This document shows positions 8,504-16,718 of a stretch of 64,000 bases of DNA, one piece after another (the first letter of the stretch is position 1; each line of letters opens with the position of its first letter). The notes under the pieces were generated by a model. The model ran no database searches. It was not told the DNA's origin and saw nothing but the letters and a program-made list of their open reading frames with translations. Source of the DNA: Micromonospora sp. CCTCC AA 2012012 (GTDB lineage: Bacteria > Actinomycetota > Actinomycetes > Mycobacteriales > Micromonosporaceae); assembly GCF_040499845.1 (NCBI RefSeq), contig NZ_CP159342.1, positions 1,178,001 to 1,242,000 on the forward strand, in the 5' to 3' direction. The position numbers were made by a program, and so were the translations under genes.

Positions 8504-11500
8504 ATGGGTTCGGTGATGGTGCCGTCGTTGGTGGCGGAGTGGGGTGTGCGGACGCCGAGCGCGGTGGCGGTGTCGGCGGGTGACGAGGTGTTGTCGTACG
8601 GGGATCTGGTGGAGCGGGCGGACCGGTTGGCGCGGTCGTTGGTGGGGCGCGGGGTTCGTCGGGGTGAGGTGGTGGGTGTCTGCGCGGGTCGTGGGGTCGA
8701 TGTGGTGGTGGCGTTGCTGGGGGTGATGCGGGCGGGGGCTGCGTATCTGCCGTTGGATCCGGGGCATCCGGGTGAGCGGCTGCGCTTCATGGTGAGGGAT
8801 GCCGGGGCGCGGTTCGTGGTGGTGGACGGTGGCATGGGCGGGGAGTTGTCGGGGGCCGCGGAATTGGTGGAGGTGTCGGCGGGGGAGGGCTCCGCCGATG
8901 TGGTGTTGCCGGAGGTGGGTTCGGGTGATCTGGCGTATGTGATTTACACGTCGGGGTCGACGGGGGTGCCGAAGGGTGTTGCTGTTGAGCATGGTGCGGT
9001 GGGGCGGTTGTTCGGTCGGGTGGGGGAGTGGATTGATTGGTCGGCGGCTGATGTGTGGTCGTGTTACCACTCGGTGGCTTTTGATTTCTCGGTGTGGGAG
9101 TTGTGGGGTGCGTTGACGTCGGGTGGTCGGGTGGAGCTGGTCTCTTATGAGGACAGCCGTGACCCGGTGGCGTTCGCGCGTTTGTTGGGTGAGCGGGACA
9201 TCACGATGGCGAGCCTTACTCCGTCGGCGTTGTTGCGGTTGATGCCGCATCTGGTCGGTGAGGGTGTGCCGGGTGGATTGCGGCATGTGGTGTTGGGTGG
9301 TGAGGCGGTGCGTGCGGGGCAGATCGCGGGTTTGTTGGAGTTGGGTGAGCGGCCGCGGGTGTGGAATTTGTACGGGATCACGGAGACGACGGTGCACGCG
9401 ACGGTTCGTGAGTTGTCGGCCGGGGATGTCGAGGGGGCTGGCAGTCCGATCGGGGTGCCGTTGAGTGACCTGACTTTCGTGGTGGTGGATGCGGGGCTGG
9501 GGGATGTGGCGGCGGGTGCGCTGGTGGAGGAGGTGCCGGTCGGGCAGGCGGGTGAGTTGTGGATTTCGGGTGCGGGGGTGGCACGGGGTTATGTGAATCG
9601 GCCGGAGTTGACGGCGTTGCGGTTTGTGGATGCGGTGGTGGGGGGTGTGTCGGGGCGGTGGTATCGGACGGGGGATGAGGTGCGGTGGGGGTCGGAGTTC
9701 GAGTATGTGGGTCGGTTGGATCGGCAGGTGCAGTTGCGGGGTTTCCGGATCGAGTTGGGTGAGGTGGAGGCGGCGTTGGCGGCCCGTGAGGGCGTCGGCG
9801 CGGCAGTGGTCGAGCTGGTCGACGACGCCGACGGACCGCGATTGGTGGCGTTCCTGACGACGGCGCCGGGGGTCGGGGATGCGGCCGTCGGGACGGTGGA
9901 GGAGATCCGGGAGTGGCTGTCGGGGCGGTTGCCGGAACACATGGTGCCGTCGGAGTTCGGGCTGATCGATGCGCTGCCGGTGACGTCGAACGGGAAGCTG
10001 GACCGGGTCGCGCTCGCTGACCTGCCGGTGCGGCCGCTGTCCACCCGTGCCGGCGGCGACGACCTGGTCACCGACACCGAACGTCTGCTGGCCGGCATCT
10101 GGTCCGACGTTCTCGGCAGGACCTCCGTCAGCCGCGACGACCACTTCTTCGCCATCGGCGGCAACTCGATGACCGCGCTCCGGGTCTCCATGGCCGCCGA
10201 GGAGCAGGGGCTCGACCTCGGCGTCCGCGACCTGTTCATGAATCCGGTGCTCGCCGAGCTGGCCGCCGCCACCGCCGCGACGGCACCGATCGCCACGCCC
10301 GCGCCATCGGCGCCGATCGCCGTCACGCCGCCGGCCGTCCCGGCTCCGGTCCAGCCCGGGACCGACACGACCGGACGGTCGTACCCGGCCCTGCTCATCC
10401 AGACCGGGATGCTCTTCGAGAGCGAGCGCGATCCGGACCGCCCGACCTACCACGTCGTGTCGGAGACGACCCTCGACGCGTCAGGTCTCACCCGGGCTGC
10501 GCTGGCCGCCGCCCTGTCCGCCGTCACCGACGCCCAGCCCGGTCTGCGGACCGAGTTCGACCTGACGGGCGCGGCCGGTCCGGTGCAGCTCGTCCACGAC
10601 CTGCCCGAACCGCTGCTGGACTACGAGGACCTGTCGACGCTCGCCCCGGACGCGGCTCAGAAGCGGGTCGAACAGATCCGGGAGAGCGAGCGCGAGCGTC
10701 CCTTCTACCGCGACGACTTCCCCCTGTGGCGGCTGCGGTGCGTCGTCCTGCCCGGTGGCCGGGCGCGGATGTTCCTCTCCCACCATCACGCCCTGCTGGA
10801 CGGTTGGAGCGTGGCGGTCTTCTTCGACCAGCTCCTGGCCGCGCTCTCCGGAGCCACGGTGGCCGCCCCCACGGAGGTCTGCAGGCTGGCGGCGGAGGCC
10901 GAGGCGCAGGCCCTGGCTTCGGCCGAGTCGGCGGCCTACTGGTCCGGGATGACCCGGCAGTGGCGGGCGTTGGCCGTGCCGGTCCGACGCCGGGAGGACG
11001 GGGAGCCGGCGGTGTGGTCGGTGACCCGCCCGATCGACGAGCGCCTGCGGCACGACATCGGCCGGGCGTGCGCGGCCTGGAGATGTTCGCCGAAACAGCT
11101 GTTCCTGGCCGCCCACCTACGCGCCATCGCGCTGGTGGCGGGTCCGGACGCGCCGCCGCCGGGCACCCTCGCCGTGGCCAACGCGCGGCCGGAGGCGCCG
11201 GGCGCGCACCTGGCCGTGGGCGTCTTCCTCAACGCGGTGCCGGTGCTGCCCGCCGCCGGTGACGCCTCCTGGCCCGAGCGGGTCGCGCAGGTGGCGGCGG
11301 CCGAGCTGGCGATGCAGGAGCACCGGCATTTCCCCTTCGCCGCCATGCGCAGCCGGTTCGGGCTGCCGGCTCCGACGACCTGGTTCACCTACACGGACTT
11401 CGCCGAGACCAGCATGGCCGACTTCATCGCCACGGTGACCGACCACAACGTCACCGAGCTTCCGCTCACCGTCAGCGTCGTCGACGACGGCCTGGTGGTG

Positions 11501-11602
11501 GACGGCTCCAGCGATCACTTCACCGCTGCGGAGGTGGCCGAGATCGTGGAGCGGCACGTGGCGTGCCTGCGGGAGGCGGTGGGTGCGGTGGACGACCGGT
11601 GA
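8504..11602 (+). CDS. NRPS, adenylation-thiolation-condensation (A-T-C), Thr-like code
   Basis: A 1032-residue NRPS starting directly with an A domain (about 1-510; core motifs YTSGSTGVPKG, YRTGD, NGKLDR), then a T domain (IGGNSM, Ser555) and a C domain (about 625-1030; HHALLDG, His761-Asp766). Pocket residues read by alignment to GrsA are D-F-W-S-V-G-L-V-H-K, close to the threonine code DFWNIGMVHK, so Thr or a similar beta-hydroxy amino acid is predicted. The A domain contains an ~895 bp segment identical to the next gene. Start at 8504 (MGSVMVP) matches the parallel start of that paralogue. Having no upstream C domain fits an initiating module; its C-terminal C domain would receive a chain from or pass it to a separate partner carrier protein. 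Codon usage in the A domain is G/T-rich, unlike the C-rich T and C domains. Confidence 0.92.
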   Translation: MGSVMVPSLVAEWGVRTPSAVAVSAGDEVLSYGDLVERADRLARSLVGRGVRRGEVVGVCAGRGVDVVVALLGVMRAGAAYLPLDPGHPGERLRFMVRDAGARFVVVDGGMGGELSGAAELVEVSAGEGSADVVLPEVGSGDLAYVIYTSGSTGVPKGVAVEHGAVGRLFGRVGEWIDWSAADVWSCYHSVAFDFSVWELWGALTSGGRVELVSYEDSRDPVAFARLLGERDITMASLTPSALLRLMPHLVGEGVPGGLRHVVLGGEAVRAGQIAGLLELGERPRVWNLYGITETTVHATVRELSAGDVEGAGSPIGVPLSDLTFVVVDAGLGDVAAGALVEEVPVGQAGELWISGAGVARGYVNRPELTALRFVDAVVGGVSGRWYRTGDEVRWGSEFEYVGRLDRQVQLRGFRIELGEVEAALAAREGVGAAVVELVDDADGPRLVAFLTTAPGVGDAAVGTVEEIREWLSGRLPEHMVPSEFGLIDALPVTSNGKLDRVALADLPVRPLSTRAGGDDLVTDTERLLAGIWSDVLGRTSVSRDDHFFAIGGNSMTALRVSMAAEEQGLDLGVRDLFMNPVLAELAAATAATAPIATPAPSAPIAVTPPAVPAPVQPGTDTTGRSYPALLIQTGMLFESERDPDRPTYHVVSETTLDASGLTRAALAAALSAVTDAQPGLRTEFDLTGAAGPVQLVHDLPEPLLDYEDLSTLAPDAAQKRVEQIRESERERPFYRDDFPLWRLRCVVLPGGRARMFLSHHHALLDGWSVAVFFDQLLAALSGATVAAPTEVCRLAAEAEAQALASAESAAYWSGMTRQWRALAVPVRRREDGEPAVWSVTRPIDERLRHDIGRACAAWRCSPKQLFLAAHLRAIALVAGPDAPPPGTLAVANARPEAPGAHLAVGVFLNAVPVLPAAGDASWPERVAQVAAAELAMQEHRHFPFAAMRSRFGLPAPTTWFTYTDFAETSMADFIATVTDHNVTELPLTVSVVDDGLVVDGSSDHFTAAEVAEIVERHVACLREAVGAVDDR
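8903..9797 (+). repeat. Direct repeat copy 1 within A domain
   Basis: Line-by-line comparison shows this ~895 bp stretch to be identical to 12079-12973 (offset 3176). It covers the A domain from just before core motif A3 to past A8, including all pocket-lining residues except the C-terminal Lys. Flanking DNA is diverged, so it looks like a recent gene conversion or homogenised duplication. It is notably G-rich and C-poor on the coding strand. Confidence 0.9.
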
Positions 11603-11676
11603 CCTGAGAGGTACGCCGACATCTCGACGGCGCCGTGTGGCACAGCAGTGGTCTTCTTCGATTCCGGGGGTGTGTG

Positions 11677-13494
11677 ATGGGTTCGGTGGTGGTGCCGTCG
11701 TTGGTGGCGGAGTGGGGTGTGCGGACGCCGGGTGCGGTGGCGGTGTCGGCGGGTGACGAGGTGTTGTCGTACGGGGACCTGGTGGAGCGGGCGGACCGGT
11801 TGGCGCGGTCGCTGGTGGAGCGCGGGGTCCGTCGCGGTGAGGTGGTGGGGGTGTGTGCCGGCCGGGGGGTCGACCTGGTCGTGGCGTTGCTGGGGGTGAT
11901 GCGGGCGGGGGCTGCGTATCTGCCGTTGGATCCGGGTCATCCGGTGGAGCGGCTGCGGTTCATGGTGCAGGACGCCGGGGCCCGCTTCGTGGTGGTCGAC
12001 GGCGGTGCGGGTGCGGAGCTGTCCGAGGCTGCGGAGTTGGTGGAGGTCGGGGCCGTTGATGGTTCCTTGGACGGGGTCGTGTTGCCGGAGGTGGGTTCGG
12101 GTGATCTGGCGTATGTGATTTACACGTCGGGGTCGACGGGGGTGCCGAAGGGTGTTGCTGTTGAGCATGGTGCGGTGGGGCGGTTGTTCGGTCGGGTGGG
12201 GGAGTGGATTGATTGGTCGGCGGCTGATGTGTGGTCGTGTTACCACTCGGTGGCTTTTGATTTCTCGGTGTGGGAGTTGTGGGGTGCGTTGACGTCGGGT
12301 GGTCGGGTGGAGCTGGTCTCTTATGAGGACAGCCGTGACCCGGTGGCGTTCGCGCGTTTGTTGGGTGAGCGGGACATCACGATGGCGAGCCTTACTCCGT
12401 CGGCGTTGTTGCGGTTGATGCCGCATCTGGTCGGTGAGGGTGTGCCGGGTGGATTGCGGCATGTGGTGTTGGGTGGTGAGGCGGTGCGTGCGGGGCAGAT
12501 CGCGGGTTTGTTGGAGTTGGGTGAGCGGCCGCGGGTGTGGAATTTGTACGGGATCACGGAGACGACGGTGCACGCGACGGTTCGTGAGTTGTCGGCCGGG
12601 GATGTCGAGGGGGCTGGCAGTCCGATCGGGGTGCCGTTGAGTGACCTGACTTTCGTGGTGGTGGATGCGGGGCTGGGGGATGTGGCGGCGGGTGCGCTGG
12701 TGGAGGAGGTGCCGGTCGGGCAGGCGGGTGAGTTGTGGATTTCGGGTGCGGGGGTGGCACGGGGTTATGTGAATCGGCCGGAGTTGACGGCGTTGCGGTT
12801 TGTGGATGCGGTGGTGGGGGGTGTGTCGGGGCGGTGGTATCGGACGGGGGATGAGGTGCGGTGGGGGTCGGAGTTCGAGTATGTGGGTCGGTTGGATCGG
12901 CAGGTGCAGTTGCGGGGTTTCCGGATCGAGTTGGGTGAGGTGGAGGCGGCGTTGGCGGCCCGTGAGGGCGTCGCCGCGGCAGTCGTCGAGCTGGTCGACG
13001 ACGCCGACGGACCCCGACTCGCGGCGTTCGTCACGCCGGCCGCCGGTGCCGGGGACGCATCGGTGGGGACCCTGGAGGACGTGCGGGAGTGGCTCTCCGG
13101 TCGACTGCCGGAGCACATGCTGCCCTCCACGGTCTCGGTGGTCGCCTCCCTGCCGGTGACGGTGAACGGCAAGCTGGACCGCGACGCGCTCCGCGCCATG
13201 GACGCGCAGCCGCTGCCGACCCGTGGCGGCGACGACGACCTGGTCACCGACACCGAACGTCTGCTGGCCGGCATCTGGTCCGACGTCCTCGGCAAGAGCC
13301 CCATCGGCCGCGACGACTACTTCTTCACCATCGGCGGTGACTCCATGCTCGCGTTGCGGCTGGTCGCCCTGATCAGCAAGACCGTGGGGACCCGCGTCGG
13401 CATCGCGACGCTCTACCGGAACCCGACGATCGCCGAGCTGGGCGCGTGGGTCGACGCCGCGCTGGAGAAGAAGGCCGCGGGCGCCGCCAGATGA
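11677..13494 (+). CDS. NRPS, adenylation-thiolation (A-T), same Thr-like code
   Basis: A 605-residue two-domain NRPS: A domain (about 1-510) and T domain (IGGDSM, Ser556). The A domain is a tandem duplicate of the one in the preceding gene with an identical pocket code (D-F-W-S-V-G-L-V-H-K), hence the same predicted substrate, threonine or close. The ATG at 11677 gives MGSVVVPSLVAEWG, matching the paralogue; an upstream in-frame GTG exists but is not supported. The stop overlaps the next start (ATGA). As a stand-alone loading pair it would deliver aminoacyl-S-T to a C domain in trans, either that of the A-T-C or the T-C-A protein. The T domain also shares ~50 identical bases with its paralogue (about 13239-13288). 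Confidence 0.92.
   Translation: MGSVVVPSLVAEWGVRTPGAVAVSAGDEVLSYGDLVERADRLARSLVERGVRRGEVVGVCAGRGVDLVVALLGVMRAGAAYLPLDPGHPVERLRFMVQDAGARFVVVDGGAGAELSEAAELVEVGAVDGSLDGVVLPEVGSGDLAYVIYTSGSTGVPKGVAVEHGAVGRLFGRVGEWIDWSAADVWSCYHSVAFDFSVWELWGALTSGGRVELVSYEDSRDPVAFARLLGERDITMASLTPSALLRLMPHLVGEGVPGGLRHVVLGGEAVRAGQIAGLLELGERPRVWNLYGITETTVHATVRELSAGDVEGAGSPIGVPLSDLTFVVVDAGLGDVAAGALVEEVPVGQAGELWISGAGVARGYVNRPELTALRFVDAVVGGVSGRWYRTGDEVRWGSEFEYVGRLDRQVQLRGFRIELGEVEAALAAREGVAAAVVELVDDADGPRLAAFVTPAAGAGDASVGTLEDVREWLSGRLPEHMLPSTVSVVASLPVTVNGKLDRDALRAMDAQPLPTRGGDDDLVTDTERLLAGIWSDVLGKSPIGRDDYFFTIGGDSMLALRLVALISKTVGTRVGIATLYRNPTIAELGAWVDAALEKKAAGAAR
12079..12973 (+). repeat. Direct repeat copy 2 within A domain
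   Basis: Second copy of the ~895 bp identical segment (see 8903-9797). The copies lie in the same orientation 2.28 kb apart, so recombination between them would delete the intervening T and C domains and fuse the two genes in frame. Confidence 0.9.
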
Positions 13495-16400
13495 TCGACA
13501 ACCCGACCGCCGCGTGGCTGGCCGACCTGGCCCGCGAGAGCCTCGCGGTGTCCGGCGTCGAGCAAATCACCGACGCGCAACTGGACGCCGTGAGCTTCAT
13601 CGGACTGGGCGGCGACTCCCTGCGCGCGTTCTCCCTGATCGGCAGTGCCGCCGCGCGGGGCGTCCGGCTCCGGGTCGCCGACCTGCTCGCCGACGTCCCG
13701 TTGGGGCAGGTCCTTCAGCGCGCCGCGACGGCGCAGCCAGTGGACGGAACCGTCGGGGCGGCCCGGCCGGCCGTGCGCTCCGGCGACCCCGTCCCGACAG
13801 CGTCGGTGTCGTCCATGCAGGAGGGACTGTGGCTGGGGAACCGCATCCTCGGCGACGCGCCCTACTGCCTGGTCTTCGCCTGTCACCTCACCGGGGAACT
13901 CCAGCCGACGCTGCTGGAGCAGGCGATCCGGCAGACCGCGCGCCGGCACGACGGGCTGCGCACGGTCTTCCCGATCTCCGGTGGACGCGTCACCCGGCAG
14001 GTCACCGACCTCGAACCGACGCTGGAGCGGCTTCCGTACGACTCGGTCGCGGCGCTCGCCGAACAGGTACGCCGTGAGCCGTTCGCACTCGCCCGTCGCC
14101 CGCCGATCCGGTTCGCGCTCACGTCGTCCGGCCCGCAGCGCCACGCCCTCGTGCTCGCGGTGCACCACATCCTGCTGGACGGCTGGAGCATCGCGCTGGT
14201 CCTGCGCGAGATCTTCGCCCGGTACGACGCACTCGTCACCGGCGAAAGGTATGAACCCGGCCCGTCGGTGCCCGCCGACGCCTACGACGGCTGGCTGCGG
14301 CAGCGGCGGGCCGAGGGTGCGGTGGCCGGGCAGTTGGCCTTCTGGAAGCACCAGCTGGACGGCGTACCCGAGTCGCTGGAGCTGCCGTCGAACAAGCTGC
14401 GGGCACCGCTGCGGGACGCCCGTGGGGCACGCGTACCCGTGGATCTCGGTCCTGAGCTCACCGGGCGGGTGCGGGCCGCCGCCGCGACGGCCGGGATCAC
14501 CACGACCGCGTTCATGCTGGCGGCGCTGGGGTTGACGGTGGCCCGCCACACCGACGTGGAACGGCTCGTCATCGGGATGCCGGTCGCGGGCCGCCCGCCG
14601 GAGCTGGCGGAACTGGTCGGCCTCACGGTGAACCTGCTGCCGGTCCGGGTCGACGTCCGCCCCGATGCCAGCGTCGCCGACCACCTCTCGACCGTCCACC
14701 GGAGCCTGGTCGCGAGCCTCGACAACGACGCGGTGCCGTTCGCGGAGATCGTCGACGCGCTGGGCGTCGTCAGCTCGGCGCGGCAGCACCCGCTGGCGCA
14801 GATCGCGTTCGGCGTGCACCACGACGTGGTACCCGCCGCGATCCCGTCCCGGTTCCTCGACATCGAGGTGGAGGAGGGGCACGGCGGCGGCTCGCAGTAC
14901 GACCTCGAACTCTTCCTGAACCGCGCCGAGCCGACCCTCGCGGGCCATCTGGAGTACGCCACCGACGTCTGGGACGCACGCGACGCCGCCGGATTCCTCG
15001 CCGGCTGGACGGCGGCGCTGGCCGCGCTCGCGGGCGATCCGGGCGCGCGGCTGGACTCGATCCGGTGCATCGGGGCCGAGGGACGGGCCCGGCTGGACGC
15101 GCTCGCCGTCGGCGGGGTGGACGAGGCGAGCGACCGCGCGGGCTCGCTCGACGACTGGTTCCGCGCCCAGGTGGCGCGTACCCCCGATGCGCCCGCCGTG
15201 CGGGACGGCGCCGTCACGCTGAGCTACGCGGAACTCGACCGCGCCGTGACCCGGCAGGCCGACGCCCTGCGGCAGGCCGGTGTGGCCGTCGGCGACCGGG
15301 TGCTCGTCGCCTGCCCGCCGTCGGTCGCCGAGGTCGTGGCCGTGCTCGGCGTCGTCCGCACCGGCGCCGCCTACTGCGGCCTGGACCGGCAGGCCCCGGC
15401 GGCGCGGATCGCGCAGATCCTGGGGACCCTCCGACCCCGCGCCGTCCTCGGTGCGGACGCCGACTCCCCGGCGACCCGGGTCGGCGCACGGCTCGTGCCG
15501 ACCTGGCACCCGGACTGGTCCGCGACCCGCGCGACGGACGCCGCCGCCGCCGAGGATGCCGTGGGGGCCGACGCCGACGGCGTGCAGGCCGACCCGGCCA
15601 CGCGACTGGCCTACGTCGCCTTCACCTCCGGCTCCACCGGCGGACCGAAGGGGGTCTGCGTCCCCCACCGTGGCGTGCAGCGCCTGGTCACCGGCCTTCC
15701 CCGGTACGCGCCGCTGGGCCCGGGTGACCGGGTGCTCCGGATGTCGCCGCTCTCCTTCGACGCCTCCACGCTGGAGATCTGGGGTGCCCTGCTGACCGGT
15801 GCCGCCGTCGAGATCGGGCCGGCCGACCTCGGCGATCCGGGCGAGCTGGGGCGGTTCGTCAGCGAGCGCGGGATCACCGCGGCGTGGTTCACCGCGGGCC
15901 TGTTCCGGCTGCTGGTGGACTTCGCCCTCGACCGGCTCGGCGGGCTGCGGGTGCTCCTGACCGGCGGCGACGTCGTCTCGGCCGCGCACGTGCGCGCCGT
16001 GCTCGACCGGCATCCCGGGCTCACCGTCGTCAACGGCTACGGACCCACCGAGAACACCACCTTCACCACCGTGCACCCGATGCGCAGCGCCGCCGAGGTG
16101 GACGACCCCGTGCCGATCGGCCGACCCGTCGCGGGTACCGGGATCCACATCCTCGACGCCCACCAGCGGGAGGTCCCGCCCGGTGCCGTCGGCGAGCTGT
16201 ACACGTCGGGCGTCGGACTCGCGGCGGGCTACCTCGACGACCCGGAGCGGACGGCCGCCGCGTTCGGCCGGTTCTGCCCCGACCTGCCGGAGCGCCTCTA
16301 CCGGACCGGTGACCTGGTGCGGCTGGCCGCCGACGGCACCGTGCGGTTCCTGGGCCGACGCGACCACCAGGTCAAGGTACGGGGCTTCCGCATCGAGCTG

Positions 16401-16706
16401 GACGAGATCCGCTCGGCGGTCCTGCGGGCGGCCGGCGGCGGCGTCGCCGACTGTCTCGTCCTGACGGCCGGACGCGACAGCTCGGACAAGCAGCTCGTCG
16501 CGGCGGTGGTGCCGGCGGCCGGCGCGCCCCGGCCGGACCCGGCCGCGCTGATCGGGGAACTGGGCGCCGTGCTGCCCGCGTACATGGTGCCGAGGAAGTG
16601 GGCGGTGCTGAGCGAGCTGCCGGTGACGCCCAACGGCAAGATCGATCGTGACGCGATAGTGCGCCTGGCGGCGACGCCGGCGCACTCGAGCGCGCGGCAG
16701 TCGTAG
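13491..16706 (+). CDS. NRPS, thiolation-condensation-adenylation (T-C-A), Val-like code
   Basis: A 1071-residue NRPS with domains in the order T (GLGGDSL, Ser43), C (about 100-530; HHILLDG, His225-Asp230) and A (about 550-1065; TSGSTGGPKG, YRTGD, NGKIDR). Pocket residues by alignment to GrsA are D-A-L-W-L-G-G-T-F-K, close to the valine code DAFWIGGTFK, so Val or a similar aliphatic residue is predicted. There is no T domain after the A domain; the A domain must load its own N-terminal T domain or a partner in trans. The C motif is the condensation, not heterocyclisation, type. Start ATG 13491 overlaps the upstream stop. The gene completes a three-protein split assembly line whose order of action is not obvious. 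Confidence 0.92.
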   Translation: MIDNPTAAWLADLARESLAVSGVEQITDAQLDAVSFIGLGGDSLRAFSLIGSAAARGVRLRVADLLADVPLGQVLQRAATAQPVDGTVGAARPAVRSGDPVPTASVSSMQEGLWLGNRILGDAPYCLVFACHLTGELQPTLLEQAIRQTARRHDGLRTVFPISGGRVTRQVTDLEPTLERLPYDSVAALAEQVRREPFALARRPPIRFALTSSGPQRHALVLAVHHILLDGWSIALVLREIFARYDALVTGERYEPGPSVPADAYDGWLRQRRAEGAVAGQLAFWKHQLDGVPESLELPSNKLRAPLRDARGARVPVDLGPELTGRVRAAAATAGITTTAFMLAALGLTVARHTDVERLVIGMPVAGRPPELAELVGLTVNLLPVRVDVRPDASVADHLSTVHRSLVASLDNDAVPFAEIVDALGVVSSARQHPLAQIAFGVHHDVVPAAIPSRFLDIEVEEGHGGGSQYDLELFLNRAEPTLAGHLEYATDVWDARDAAGFLAGWTAALAALAGDPGARLDSIRCIGAEGRARLDALAVGGVDEASDRAGSLDDWFRAQVARTPDAPAVRDGAVTLSYAELDRAVTRQADALRQAGVAVGDRVLVACPPSVAEVVAVLGVVRTGAAYCGLDRQAPAARIAQILGTLRPRAVLGADADSPATRVGARLVPTWHPDWSATRATDAAAAEDAVGADADGVQADPATRLAYVAFTSGSTGGPKGVCVPHRGVQRLVTGLPRYAPLGPGDRVLRMSPLSFDASTLEIWGALLTGAAVEIGPADLGDPGELGRFVSERGITAAWFTAGLFRLLVDFALDRLGGLRVLLTGGDVVSAAHVRAVLDRHPGLTVVNGYGPTENTTFTTVHPMRSAAEVDDPVPIGRPVAGTGIHILDAHQREVPPGAVGELYTSGVGLAAGYLDDPERTAAAFGRFCPDLPERLYRTGDLVRLAADGTVRFLGRRDHQVKVRGFRIELDEIRSAVLRAAGGGVADCLVLTAGRDSSDKQLVAAVVPAAGAPRPDPAALIGELGAVLPAYMVPRKWAVLSELPVTPNGKIDRDAIVRLAATPAHSSARQS

Positions 16707-16718
16707 CGGAGGGGAACC

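Noticed and set aside
8360..10453. Reverse-strand open frame opposite the first A domain, rich in His, Pro and Arg
   Set aside because: Shadow frame of the G/T-rich A domain; the matching frame at 11515-13116 only repeats because the DNA is duplicated.
8504..11602. Reading the C-terminal domain as a heterocyclisation (Cy) domain
   Set aside because: The motif is HHALLDG, the condensation signature, not the D-x4-D of Cy domains.
8443..13200. Possible insertion sequence or transposon explaining the tandem A domains
   Set aside because: No transposase, terminal inverted repeats or target-site duplication are visible; the repeat is confined to homologous A-domain coding DNA and its short leader.
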